From positions 1 to 43,273 of the forward strand of contig CAITKP010000007.1 in the NCBI GenBank assembly GCA_903892995.1: a DNA stretch of 43,273 nt, written 5' to 3'. A program made the position numbers and the translations under genes. How positions within the stretch are numbered: position 1 is the stretch's first letter; each line of letters opens with the position of its first letter. Source of the DNA: an uncultured Campylobacterales bacterium (GTDB lineage Bacteria > Campylobacterota > Campylobacteria > Campylobacterales > Sulfurimonadaceae). The notes under the pieces were generated by a model. The model did not search any database. It worked only from the letters and a program-made list of their open reading frames with translations, and had not been told where the DNA came from. Of the stretch, positions 26,813 to 33,898 are shown piece by piece.

Positions 26813-27115
26813 ATGAAACAATTCTCTCTCTCTGCTTTATTGTTAATTGCTATGATGTTTTTTGGAGCATCAACGCTTGGTGCGTCTGATATGAAATGTG
26901 GTGCTTCTATGAAATGTGGCGCTGCTATGAAAAAAGATATGAACATGGGTAAAGGATGCGATGCTAAAACTTGTCCAAATCCAAACTGTGCTGCAAAAAA
27001 AGATCCAAAAGCAAAATGTGATTGCAAAAAATCTGGCATGAAATGTGGTGCTAGTATGAAATGTGGCGCTAATATGGAAGAAAAATCTGAAAAAAAATGT
27101 GGCGCAAATAAATAG
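26813..27115 (+). CDS. Small exported Met/Cys-rich repeat protein (MKCGA repeats)
   Basis: 100 residues. Residues 1-24 form a Sec signal peptide (hydrophobic LSALLLIAMMFFGAS, cleavage near TLGAS). The mature part has paired MKCGASMKCGA and MKCGASMKCGAN blocks, a central CDAKTCPNPNCAAKK segment and a KCDCKK segment, with about ten Cys and many Met and Lys. This composition suggests a soft-metal (copper-type) binder. The KCG spacing recalls bufferin/HvfA-type EGKCG precursors, which are modified by DUF692 enzymes, but no such enzyme gene lies next to it. It is monocistronic with its own promoter. The function is inferred only. Confidence 0.7.
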   Translation: MKQFSLSALLLIAMMFFGASTLGASDMKCGASMKCGAAMKKDMNMGKGCDAKTCPNPNCAAKKDPKAKCDCKKSGMKCGASMKCGANMEEKSEKKCGANK

Positions 27116-27235
27116 TTAAACCCTTACATGTAGCAATTTTTTTGCCGCATGTATCTCTTTTGGTAGATTCTCCATATCCCTAAATAAACCCACCAAAGTT
27201 AACACATATATCGGCTCTACAAAATGCTCATCCAT
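27116..27235 (-). CDS. Possible 39-residue small ORF
   Basis: An ATG-to-TAA frame reading MDEHFVEPIYVLTLVGL at the start and KEIHAAKKLLHVRV at the end, in the gap between the MKCGA gene and the EF-hand gene. Its composition looks protein-like, and a one-mismatch TTACATGTAG palindrome encodes LLHV near its end. No ribosome site precedes the ATG and a stop codon lies directly upstream in frame. It may be a remnant of a longer gene or chance. Confidence 0.2.
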   Translation of the reverse strand: MDEHFVEPIYVLTLVGLFRDMENLPKEIHAAKKLLHVRV

Positions 27236-27266
27236 TTATGCATTTTTATAAAACTCCCTTTGCTGC

Positions 27267-27803
27267 TTAAGCCGTTAAACTGATACCACCACCATTTGTT
27301 TGTGAATGACTTGTGTTATATGCTGAGAGTATATTTTTCATCAACACAGACTGAAGTGTATCACTGTTTTGAGAAGAGCTTGGTGTAGCTGTTTGTGTAT
27401 TTGTATTTTGTAAACTCATAGCACTTGCTCCACTTTGAGAGTGATGATGGTGATGATGGACACCTTTTGCTTGCGATGATTGCTCGGTTAGATCTTTTAA
27501 TGCACTCAATAATTCGCTGCCATCTATATTTCCATCTCCATTTTTATCAATAGAGCTAAAAGCATTATCAACTTTTGTTGAATCTACAGGATTTGTTGAA
27601 AGTTTTTGCGCTAGATTTTGCGCTGCGCTACTAAACTCTGTTTTATCTATAGAACCATTTTTATTTGTATCTATAGTATTTAAAAGCTGATCTGCAAGTT
27701 GTTGCATTATGTCGCTAAAACTACCAGATGTACTGCTAGTTGAATTTTGATTTTGTACACCTAATGAAGTGTAGTCCGTCTGCATCGTACTATTTACTGT
27801 CAT
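27267..27803 (-). CDS. EF-hand calcium-binding protein with His6 stretch
   Basis: 178 residues, with no signal peptide. Two canonical EF-hand loops are DTNKNGSIDKTE (45-56) and DKNGDGNIDGSE (86-97), each with Asp at position 1 and Glu at 12. The N-terminus is Ser/Thr/Gln-rich. After the second loop comes VHHHHHHSQSG, a native six-histidine run (116-121), and then a Ser/Gln/Asn-rich tail. The segment SFSDIMQQLADQLL recalls XopAW- or flagellar-hook-like EF-hand proteins. It probably senses Ca2+, and the His run may bind Ni, Zn or Cu. AAGGAGG lies before the ATG. Confidence 0.85.
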   Translation of the reverse strand: MTVNSTMQTDYTSLGVQNQNSTSSTSGSFSDIMQQLADQLLNTIDTNKNGSIDKTEFSSAAQNLAQKLSTNPVDSTKVDNAFSSIDKNGDGNIDGSELLSALKDLTEQSSQAKGVHHHHHHSQSGASAMSLQNTNTQTATPSSSQNSDTLQSVLMKNILSAYNTSHSQTNGGGISLTA

Positions 27804-27913
27804 AACATCCCTCCTTATATAAAATCATCTATTTCATTTAAAATAGACAATTTTTACAAGCAAAAACAATTCCATTCATTTAGTTAAAAGAAAAGAGAGC
27901 TTATGATAAAATA

Positions 27914-27946
27914 CCTTACATGTAAAGTGCTCTTTGGCACGTAAGG
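27914..27946 (+). promoter_or_regulatory. rsmG leader hairpin covering the ribosome site
   Basis: CCTTAC (27914-27919) pairs with GTAAGG (27941-27946), and GTGC (27927-27930) with GCAC (27937-27940), leaving a 7-nt bulge. The 3' arm contains the AAGG used as ribosome site for the rsmG TTG start, so the fold would hide it. The bulge and 5' arm hold a TTACATGTAA palindrome. Confidence 0.4.
27916..27925. repeat. TTACATGTAA palindrome, copy 10 (intergenic)
   Basis: Forms part of the rsmG leader hairpin. Confidence 0.85.
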
Positions 27947-27953
27947 ATTTTCA

Positions 27954-28547
27954 TTGAATTTAAACACTATGATCAACAAAAAAGAGATTTCGCTTCCTGA
28001 AGATTTTTTTTATAATATACAAAAATATAAAGAGCATCTCTTTAAATGGAATAAAATTCATAATCTCACTGGCGCAAAAGATGAAAAGACTCTTGATGAG
28101 TTTATCTTAGACGCCCTCTTGCCTGTAAAATTTTTACCTCAGGTATCTACGCTTATGGATATCGGAACAGGGGCAGGTTTTCCTGGTATGATTTTAGCTT
28201 TTGCCCTTCCAGATACAAAAGTAACTCTCGTAGAACCACTTGCAAAAAGAGCTAGCTTTTTACAGTTTATAAAAGCTGATCTTGGTTTAAAAAATGTTGA
28301 GATTAAAAAATGTCGTGTTGAGGAACTCGAAAAACAGAGTTTTGATATTATCACTTCGCGCGCTGTGACTGAGACTAATATGCTTTTAGAACTCAGTAAA
28401 CCTTTTCGCCATGAAAAAACAATGTTGCTTTTTTATAAAGGTGAAAAAGTCTATGATGAAGTCCAAGACGCTAATGTAAGCTATGAACATGAAGTCATAA
28501 AAGCAGCTAACCGTCACTATCTTCTTATAAAAAATATACAACAATAG
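27954..28547 (+). CDS. rsmG: 16S rRNA (guanine527-N7)-methyltransferase
   Basis: 197 residues from a TTG start 7 nt after AAGGA; an ATG five codons later is possible. The SAM-binding GidB core is clear: [53 protein letters not shown] and DIITSRAV. It methylates G527 of 16S rRNA in the decoding site; loss of RsmG gives low-level streptomycin resistance in other bacteria. It is the first gene of a run with the PP0621-like gene, a hypothetical and an NlpC/P60 lipoprotein. Confidence 0.95.
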   Translation: MNLNTMINKKEISLPEDFFYNIQKYKEHLFKWNKIHNLTGAKDEKTLDEFILDALLPVKFLPQVSTLMDIGTGAGFPGMILAFALPDTKVTLVEPLAKRASFLQFIKADLGLKNVEIKKCRVEELEKQSFDIITSRAVTETNMLLELSKPFRHEKTMLLFYKGEKVYDEVQDANVSYEHEVIKAANRHYLLIKNIQQ

Positions 28548-28557
28548 GAAAATCAAG

Positions 28558-28773
28558 ATGTTAAAATGGCTTTTAGTTATCGGTATTATCTGGTTTGTTT
28601 ACAATTATTATATTAAGAAAAAAACACTCACTCCAAAAAACAAAAATCAAGATTTAGAAGATAATGATATGGTACAATGCTCTACATGTAAGATCTATGT
28701 GGAGATTAATGAGGCTATAGTTTCAAATGGAAGCTATTATTGCTCTAAAGAGTGTTTAAGGAGTGCAAAATGA
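28558..28773 (+). CDS. PP0621-family small membrane protein with zinc-ribbon-like motif
   Basis: 71 residues. An N-terminal membrane segment (LKWLLVIGIIWFVYNYYI) is followed by a Lys-rich linker and a Cys4 motif: CSTC (about 41-44) and CSKEC near the C-terminus. This layout matches PP0621-type proteins, whose function is unknown. Its TGA overlaps the ATG of the next gene. Confidence 0.75.
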   Translation: MLKWLLVIGIIWFVYNYYIKKKTLTPKNKNQDLEDNDMVQCSTCKIYVEINEAIVSNGSYYCSKECLRSAK

Positions 28774-29162
28774 TTTTATTTGGTCATAGATTTTTAGCAA
28801 GTGAACATTTTTACCATGTGGAAAACATCTACTGTATTCCAAAAACTCCCTCAAATTCAACTCTTTTTCTCAATTTTGACGAAAATAATCTCGATATTAT
28901 CGATCACCTATTTACAAATTCCATAAAATTCGCCTTACATGTAAAAAATATAAAAGAGCTCATTTATGCCCATACAATGGGAGCTTCATACATTATTGTA
29001 GAATCAAAATTGGCAGAAGATGCGCAAAAAGTAGCAAACGATTATCTTTTTGATGCTAAAATTTTGGTTCACATCGATGATGAAGAGGAAATAGAAGATC
29101 TAGCTCTTCTTGGCGTTGATGGTGTTATTTTTGCAAAGGCGATAATTAAAATATGCTCATAA
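28770..29162 (+). CDS. Hypothetical cytoplasmic protein, 130 residues
   Basis: The start at 28770 is chosen for AAGGAG 6 nt upstream and the ATGA overlap with the previous gene. It begins MILFGHRFLASEHFYHVENI. The rest alternates strands and helices (ASYIIVESKLAEDAQKVAND, AKILVHIDDEEEIEDLALLG, VDGVIFAKAI), like half of a Rossmann or TIM-barrel fold. I do not recognise a family. It is translationally linked to the PP0621-like gene and overlaps the NlpC/P60 gene by 10 bp. Confidence 0.7.
   Translation: MILFGHRFLASEHFYHVENIYCIPKTPSNSTLFLNFDENNLDIIDHLFTNSIKFALHVKNIKELIYAHTMGASYIIVESKLAEDAQKVANDYLFDAKILVHIDDEEEIEDLALLGVDGVIFAKAIIKICS
28935..28944. repeat. TTACATGTAA palindrome, copy 11
   Basis: Inside the 130-residue hypothetical; Leu-His-Val-Lys, flanked GCC...AAA. 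Confidence 0.85.
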
Positions 29163-29725
29163 TAAAATCTTCGATACTTATATTATTTATTATTCTACTT
29201 AGCGGTTGTTCGAAGGATATGTTATATCCTGCAAACTATCCAGGTTTAAACAACTCTCAAGACAATCAAGAACAAGCTCTCCAAACTACACTTCAAATGC
29301 CTCAAGATACAGAAATAGATGATAAACAAGCTGCTCTTTTAGAAAAACTCCATGCAGAATATAAAAAATGGGAAAATACACCATATAGATATGGAAGCAC
29401 GGGTCAAACTGGAACTGATTGTTCAGGTTTTGTGCAAGCGATGTACAAATCAGCTTTTGCTATTGATCTTCCAAGAGACAGTAGTAATCAAGTTCTTAAA
29501 GGTAAAGAGATTTCTACTTCACAACTCCAACCAGGAGATTTGGTCTTCTTTAAAATAAACCCACATCTTAGACATGTAGGGATATATATTGGAAATAGCA
29601 GCTTCATCCACTCATCAACAAGAGGCGGTGTTATGATCTCAAATATGGGAATGAGCTACTGGAAAAATAGATACTGGACTAGCAGAAGAATGCTGACAGA
29701 GGGGACATATACCGCTCAAAACTAA
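29153..29725 (+). CDS. NlpC/P60 family lipoprotein peptidase
   Basis: 190 residues. There is a lipoprotein signal with lipobox LLSGC (Cys19). The NlpC/P60 domain follows: TPYRYGSTGQTGTDCSGFVQ (catalytic Cys90), LQPGDLVFF, HVGIYIGN (His141) and FIHSS (His153). Such enzymes cut gamma-D-Glu-meso-DAP bonds in peptidoglycan stem peptides from the periplasmic face. Its last 87 bp overlap the 3' end of the convergent Fur-family gene. Confidence 0.92.
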   Translation: MLIIKSSILILFIILLSGCSKDMLYPANYPGLNNSQDNQEQALQTTLQMPQDTEIDDKQAALLEKLHAEYKKWENTPYRYGSTGQTGTDCSGFVQAMYKSAFAIDLPRDSSNQVLKGKEISTSQLQPGDLVFFKINPHLRHVGIYIGNSSFIHSSTRGGVMISNMGMSYWKNRYWTSRRMLTEGTYTAQN

Positions 29726-30088
29726 ACTTGTCTCTACAAGTTTATACTTACTCTTTATAGAAACATCATCTACGATCTTTTCAAGATCAAGCTCTATATC
29801 CATAAACTCACCACATTCTTGACATAAGAGATGCCCATGAGCCTCTTTGGCAATTTCAAATCTTGATTTTTGTTTTGGGATCTTTACTTCTGTAATCACA
29901 GAAGATGCCATCATCGAATTTACATTTTTATACATAGTCGCAAGCGATATAGAGGTGAACTGATCTTTGATATTTAGATAGAGTTCATCAACACTAATAT
30001 GACCCTTTTGATCCATAAGAGACAATATTCCCAATCTTTGCGGTGTGACTTTAAGTCCATGTTCGCGTAATAAGTTTTCGTAATTCAT
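29639..30088 (-). CDS. perR: Fur-family regulator, PerR-like
   Basis: 149 residues. A winged helix (LKVTPQRLGILSLM, SLATMYKNVNSM) is followed by the metal-binding half, with HGHLLCQECGEF and GICPLCQHS giving two CxxC pairs (Cys89/92, Cys128/131), as in PerR and Fur. It is divergent from a cytochrome c peroxidase gene across a spacer with dyad operators, which suggests peroxide-responsive repression of that gene and of itself. A minus-strand TATAAT ends 6 nt before the ATG, so the mRNA may be leaderless. The symbol is by context; Fur or Zur cannot be fully excluded. Confidence 0.85.
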   Translation of the reverse strand: MNYENLLREHGLKVTPQRLGILSLMDQKGHISVDELYLNIKDQFTSISLATMYKNVNSMMASSVITEVKIPKQKSRFEIAKEAHGHLLCQECGEFMDIELDLEKIVDDVSIKSKYKLVETSLVLSGICPLCQHSSASPVSIFPVAHSHI

Positions 30089-30094
30089 GCTGCA

Positions 30095-30100
30095 ATTATA
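30095..30100 (-). promoter_or_regulatory. -10 box of the perR-like gene, leaderless geometry
   Basis: Minus-strand TATAAT followed by six bases (TGCAGC) and then the ATG. The expected transcript start falls on the A of the start codon. No ribosome site is present. Confidence 0.5.
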
Positions 30101-30158
30101 ACGTTGAATATTAAAAGTATCTTAAAAGAAAATAATTATCCTTTAAGTAAAGTGATAA

Positions 30159-30164
30159 TATAAT
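30159..30164 (+). promoter_or_regulatory. -10 box of the cytochrome c peroxidase gene
   Basis: TATAAT, 44 bp before the ATG, flanked by the ATTATCC half-site at 30135-30141 and by the dyad at 30173-30187. Confidence 0.5.
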
Positions 30165-30172
30165 ACTCCAAA

Positions 30173-30187
30173 GGATAAAAATTATCC
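30173..30187. promoter_or_regulatory. Candidate PerR/Fur operator
   Basis: The perfect dyad GGATAAAAATTATCC lies just downstream of the peroxidase -10, about where transcription starts. A related half-site (AATAATTATCC, about 30131-30141) lies upstream of the -10. The position suits repression by the divergent Fur-family protein. Confidence 0.5.
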
Positions 30188-30207
30188 ATTAGAAAAAAGG
30201 AAATAAG

Positions 30208-31221
30208 ATGAAAATTGCAATAATAAGTACAATAGTTGCATCAGCACTTATGGCTGCAACGCCATTAATGCAAGATGCTAAAAAAGCGGGATTGATGCCG
30301 ATACCATCAAAACAAAAAGAGTTAAACAAACTTATAGATAACCCAAAAAATCCTATCACTGCAGCAAAAGTTGAACTTGGAAAAAAACTTTTCTTTGATG
30401 CACGCTTATCAAAAAGTGGACTTATCAGCTGTAATACTTGTCACAATTTAGCGACTGGTGGAGTTGATGGTGTAGATGCAGCTGTTGGACATAAATGGAC
30501 TTCAAACCCTCATCACCTAAATTCACCAACAGTTTATAATGCAGTATTTTTTAGTTCACAGTTTTGGGATGGACGCTCTGCAAATTTAGAAAATCAAGCC
30601 CAAGGACCAATCCAAGCAGCGCCAGAGATGGCGGCGACTCCTGAGCATATTGTTTCAGTTGTAACATCTATGCCGGAGTACGTAGCAGAGTTTAAAAAAG
30701 CGTATGGCAATAAAACTATCACTTTTGAGCTTGTAGCTGATACAATCGCTACTTTTGAACGTACTTTAGTAACTCCAGCTTCTTATGATAAATTTTTACA
30801 AGGCAACGACAAAGCCCTTAACACACAGCAGAAAAAAGGTCTTAAAACTTTCATCGATCTTGGATGTACTTCATGCCATACTGGCGTTGCATTAGGCGGA
30901 GAGATGCAAGCATTTGGTGTAGCAGCTCCATATAAATACGCTCATATTGGAGATTTTAAGGGAAATGCAAATGCAATGGTAAAAGTTCCTACTCTTAGAA
31001 ATATCACACAAACTGCTCCATATTTCCACAACGGTGCAGTTGCAACTTTAAAAGAAGCGATTCAAGAGATGGGACGTATCCAACTTGGAACAACCGTAAG
31101 TGATGAACAAGCAGCAGATATCGCTGAATTTTTTAAAGCACTCAATGGAAAAAAACCAAGTGTCTCATACCCACAACTGCCAGCTTGTAGCGCAACAACT
31201 CCAAAGCCAGATATAAATTAA
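30208..31221 (+). CDS. Di-haem cytochrome c peroxidase
   Basis: 337 residues. It has a Sec signal peptide (MKIAIISTIVASALMAA) and two c-type haem sites: CNTCH (75-79) and CTSCH (220-224). Family segments include KVELGKKLFFDARLSKSG, LNSPTVYNAVF, WDGRSANLENQAQGPI, VPTLRNITQTAPYFHNG and LGTTVSDEQAADIAEFFKAL. It reduces hydrogen peroxide to water in the periplasm with electrons from cytochrome c. AAGGAAATAAG lies before the ATG. Regulation by the divergent PerR-like protein is likely. Tandem hairpins follow the gene. Confidence 0.95.
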   Translation: MKIAIISTIVASALMAATPLMQDAKKAGLMPIPSKQKELNKLIDNPKNPITAAKVELGKKLFFDARLSKSGLISCNTCHNLATGGVDGVDAAVGHKWTSNPHHLNSPTVYNAVFFSSQFWDGRSANLENQAQGPIQAAPEMAATPEHIVSVVTSMPEYVAEFKKAYGNKTITFELVADTIATFERTLVTPASYDKFLQGNDKALNTQQKKGLKTFIDLGCTSCHTGVALGGEMQAFGVAAPYKYAHIGDFKGNANAMVKVPTLRNITQTAPYFHNGAVATLKEAIQEMGRIQLGTTVSDEQAADIAEFFKALNGKKPSVSYPQLPACSATTPKPDIN

Positions 31222-31234
31222 CAGATACTATACA

Positions 31235-31281
31235 TTTTAGGAAATCTATTTCCTAAAATTGCAGGGACAAATTGTCCCTGC
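31235..31281. terminator. Tandem hairpin terminators between convergent genes
   Basis: TTTTAGGAAAT/ATTTCCTAAAA (31235-31258) is flanked by A/T runs and works in both directions. It is followed by a second, stronger stem GCAGGGACAA/TTGTCCCTGC (31261-31281). Confidence 0.7.
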
Positions 31282-31288
31282 GATCCCT

Positions 31289-31861
31289 TCATTTGCCATT
31301 TACCATTTTAGAAATCAGTCCCTCTTCGCCTCTTAACGCTGCAACAACAACACCCGCTACATGTAAAGGTACAAAGATCAAGATAATATTGTAAACAGCT
31401 TCATGAAGCTCTTTGATATCATGTGCGGTCTCTTTTAGAACTCCAAGTTCTTCATAAAAATGGATCATAAGCCCACTTATAGCCATAAAAAAGAGTGATA
31501 CATAAATCACTACATACCCAGCACTTACAAGTTTATGATGCATATCTAACTCTTTAAAACAAAAACTTTGCTTTCCACTTTTTGTGAAAAATAGCGCTAG
31601 ACGATAAAGCACTAAGGCACCAAAAAGATATCCTAAATAGATATGCCACTCCCACATTGGAGCAAATATGCTTTTTGCTATCACTTTTGCTTGCTCACCT
31701 GAGAGTGCAATGCCCATCTCTAAAAGCTTATTTGAGATGATTGAAGCATTTTCTCTGCTATTTAAAAATGTCTCACGTAAGAGAACTGTGCCTATAAGTC
31801 CCATCACTACAAAAGCATTGACCCAATGCCAAATTCTAAAACTTGTACTCCATTTTTTCAT
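31289..31861 (-). CDS. Cytochrome b561-type membrane cytochrome
   Basis: 190 residues with four membrane helices. It begins FRIWHWVNAFVVMGLIG, with the first haem-ligand His in the RxWHW motif. Further His lie in MWEWHIYLGYLFGAL and VPLHVAGVVVAALRGEEGLISKM. The pattern is that of Ni,Fe-hydrogenase- or b561-type cytochrome b, which passes electrons between quinol and periplasmic proteins. Its start overlaps the alr stop by 4 bp. It converges on the cytochrome c peroxidase; a role in delivering electrons is possible but unproven. Confidence 0.88.
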   Translation of the reverse strand: MKKWSTSFRIWHWVNAFVVMGLIGTVLLRETFLNSRENASIISNKLLEMGIALSGEQAKVIAKSIFAPMWEWHIYLGYLFGALVLYRLALFFTKSGKQSFCFKELDMHHKLVSAGYVVIYVSLFFMAISGLMIHFYEELGVLKETAHDIKELHEAVYNIILIFVPLHVAGVVVAALRGEEGLISKMVNGK

Positions 31862-32889
31862 CCTATTCTCCTTGTGATATATTCACGCATTGAGGTTAAG
31901 ACTTCATACCCGATTGTTCCAGCACTTTGTGCATAACTATTTGCATCATCAAAAATACAAATTTCCTCTTCATCACAATTGAGATTTACGTTATCCATTG
32001 AAATGCGCCCAAGAATTTTGTACCCTTTTGGTGTTACATGTTTATTTGAAGCGCTGCGTAAAAGCCCATCGGCGTATCCAAGATCATAATTACCAACTTG
32101 CATATCTTCACTCGCAGTGTAAGTCCCGCCATAGCCAATGCGTTCTTTAGCCTTTAAAATACGAGAAGAGATCCGAGAAGCCCAAAGTGAAAGAACAGGT
32201 TTAAGAGCGTCGTGCGAATTAGAGCTTTGATAGATCACTTCATTTTGTTCTAAACACCCATAAATAGCGATCCCAACTCGTGCCATATCATGCGAACACT
32301 CGCCTGCTCGAAAAAGTGCAGCAGAGTTTTGAGAGTGAAAACGAAGCTTGTTTATCCCCTCTTTTTGCGCGATCTCTAAGGCTTTTTCTTTGATATCTTT
32401 AAAATTTTGTTCTTGGACAAACCATTCGCTAGAGAGTTCATCAGCGCTTGCGTGATGGGTAAAAACACCCTTTACATGTAAGCCCTGTTTTTTGCAGAGT
32501 AAAAATGCCTCTTCAAGCTCCTCAATTTTCACACCGTTTCTGTGCATACCAGTGTCGGTTTTGATCTCAACATTGGTGCCTGCAGAAAAATGTTTGATAG
32601 ATGCAAGAGCATTGATAGTGTAGTTTGCATTTTTTATAGGTGTGAGTGAAATATCTGCAAGAACTAAAATAGTCTCAAAAAATTCGCTTACATGTAAGGC
32701 TTCTTGATGCGTCCTTACGACTGCGTTTTTGATCCCGTATTCTTGAGCCATTGAGGCCATCTCAACCAAGCCGTGTCCATAAGCGTTATCTTTTAAAACG
32801 ACCGCTATTTTATCTTTGGCTGATGCAACTTGTGCGATAATGTCGAGATTATGAAAAAATGATTTTTTATTGAGGTTAATATGTGCCAT
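31858..32889 (-). CDS. alr: Alanine racemase
   Basis: 343 residues from the ATG at 32889 (MAHINLNKKSFFHNLDII). The PLP-binding Lys33 is in VVLKDNAYGHG. HRNGVK, FTHHASAD, HSQNSAALF, MARVGIAIYG, RIGYGGTYTA (catalytic Tyr) and GRISMDNVNL are all present. It makes D-alanine for peptidoglycan. A longer in-frame extension exists but is not family-like. A TATAAT box ends 6 nt before the ATG, so the mRNA may be leaderless. The first 9 bp overlap, head to head, the start of the agmatine deiminase gene. Confidence 0.95.
   Translation of the reverse strand: MAHINLNKKSFFHNLDIIAQVASAKDKIAVVLKDNAYGHGLVEMASMAQEYGIKNAVVRTHQEALHVSEFFETILVLADISLTPIKNANYTINALASIKHFSAGTNVEIKTDTGMHRNGVKIEELEEAFLLCKKQGLHVKGVFTHHASADELSSEWFVQEQNFKDIKEKALEIAQKEGINKLRFHSQNSAALFRAGECSHDMARVGIAIYGCLEQNEVIYQSSNSHDALKPVLSLWASRISSRILKAKERIGYGGTYTASEDMQVGNYDLGYADGLLRSASNKHVTPKGYKILGRISMDNVNLNCDEEEICIFDDANSYAQSAGTIGYEVLTSMREYITRRIG
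32472..32481. repeat. TTACATGTAA palindrome, copy 12
   Basis: Inside alr; Leu-His-Val-Lys on the minus strand. Confidence 0.85.
32688..32697. repeat. TTACATGTAA palindrome, copy 13
   Basis: Inside alr, 216 bp from copy 12; Leu-His-Val-Ser. Confidence 0.85.
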
Positions 32890-33897
32890 AACGAAATTAT
32901 ATCCGATACAAAGCAAATAAAATGCTTTCCAGCAGAGTTTGAAAAACAAAGTTTTGTCCAGCTCATCTTTCCTCATGAACAGAGTGATTGGATAGATTAT
33001 CTAGAAGAAGCAAGGCTCACTTTTGTAAATATCGCTCAGGCGATTGCAAAGTATGAAACCTGCCTCATTGTTTGTGATGATGTGGCGCTTGTGAAGAGCT
33101 ATTTTAGTGATTTTACAAACTTAGAGTTTGTTCTATTTCAAACAAATGATACTTGGGCGAGAGATTGCAGTGCAATTACCATCATTGAAAATGGTGAGAA
33201 AAAACTGCTTGATTTCACTTTCACAGGCTGGGGAGGAAAGTTTGATGCGCATCTTGACAATGCGATGAGTCAAGCTTTGGCTCCTTATTACAAAACTCCT
33301 ATGGAAACAATCGATTTTATACTCGAAGGCGGTGGGATCGAGAGCAACGCTAAAGGGCTTCTGCTCACAACAAGCGAGTGTATGCTCAACCCAAACCGCA
33401 ATAAAAACTATACAAAAGAGCAGACTACAGAGCTTTTAAAAGAAAAACTTGGTGTCAATGAAGTTTTATATCTTGATCATGGCTATTTAGCTGGTGATGA
33501 CACCGACAGTCACATCGACACACTGGCTCGTTTTGTGGATGAAAAAACGATAATGTATCTTACATGTAAAGATAAAAACGATGAACATTTTGAAGCGATC
33601 TCTCAAATGGAGGCACAACTTCAAGAGTTTGCCGCGCAATATAATTTAGAGCTTATCGCTCTGCCATTTACAGATGCGATCTATTATGATGATGAAAGAC
33701 TTCCTGCGACTTATGCGAACTTTTTGATTGTCAATGGTGCGGTTATTGTGCCTACTTATGGCGTGCGCCAAGATGAAGAAGCGCTACAAATCTTTAAAGA
33801 TTTTTTCAAAGACAGAGATATAGTTGGTGTTGATTGCTCTGTGCTTATTCGCCAACATGGATCGCTTCACTGTGTGACAATGCAGTTTGGAGCATAA
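32881..33897 (+). CDS. aguA: Agmatine deiminase (peptidyl-arginine deiminase family)
   Basis: 338 residues. The start ATG has GAGG 5 nt upstream. Catalytic landmarks of the guanidino-group hydrolases are TWARDCSAI, TGWGGKFDAHLDN, LEGGGIESN, GDDTDSHIDTLARFV and the C-terminal HGSLHCVTMQ with nucleophile Cys331. It converts agmatine to N-carbamoylputrescine and ammonia, for polyamine synthesis. Its first 9 bp overlap the alr start head to head. The antiporter gene follows after 1 bp. Confidence 0.92.
   Translation: MCHNEIISDTKQIKCFPAEFEKQSFVQLIFPHEQSDWIDYLEEARLTFVNIAQAIAKYETCLIVCDDVALVKSYFSDFTNLEFVLFQTNDTWARDCSAITIIENGEKKLLDFTFTGWGGKFDAHLDNAMSQALAPYYKTPMETIDFILEGGGIESNAKGLLLTTSECMLNPNRNKNYTKEQTTELLKEKLGVNEVLYLDHGYLAGDDTDSHIDTLARFVDEKTIMYLTCKDKNDEHFEAISQMEAQLQEFAAQYNLELIALPFTDAIYYDDERLPATYANFLIVNGAVIVPTYGVRQDEEALQIFKDFFKDRDIVGVDCSVLIRQHGSLHCVTMQFGA
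32896..32901 (-). promoter_or_regulatory. -10 box of alr, leaderless geometry
   Basis: Minus-strand TATAAT with six bases (TTCGTT) before the alr ATG. It lies inside the 5' coding end of the divergent agmatine deiminase gene. Confidence 0.5.
33560..33569. repeat. TTACATGTAA palindrome, copy 14
   Basis: Inside aguA; Leu-Thr-Cys-Lys. Confidence 0.85.
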
Positions 33898-33898
33898 T

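Noticed and set aside
27442-27463. His6 stretch as cloning-vector contamination
   Set aside because: The run lies inside an intact EF-hand gene with normal flanking chromosome and no vector or linker sequence.
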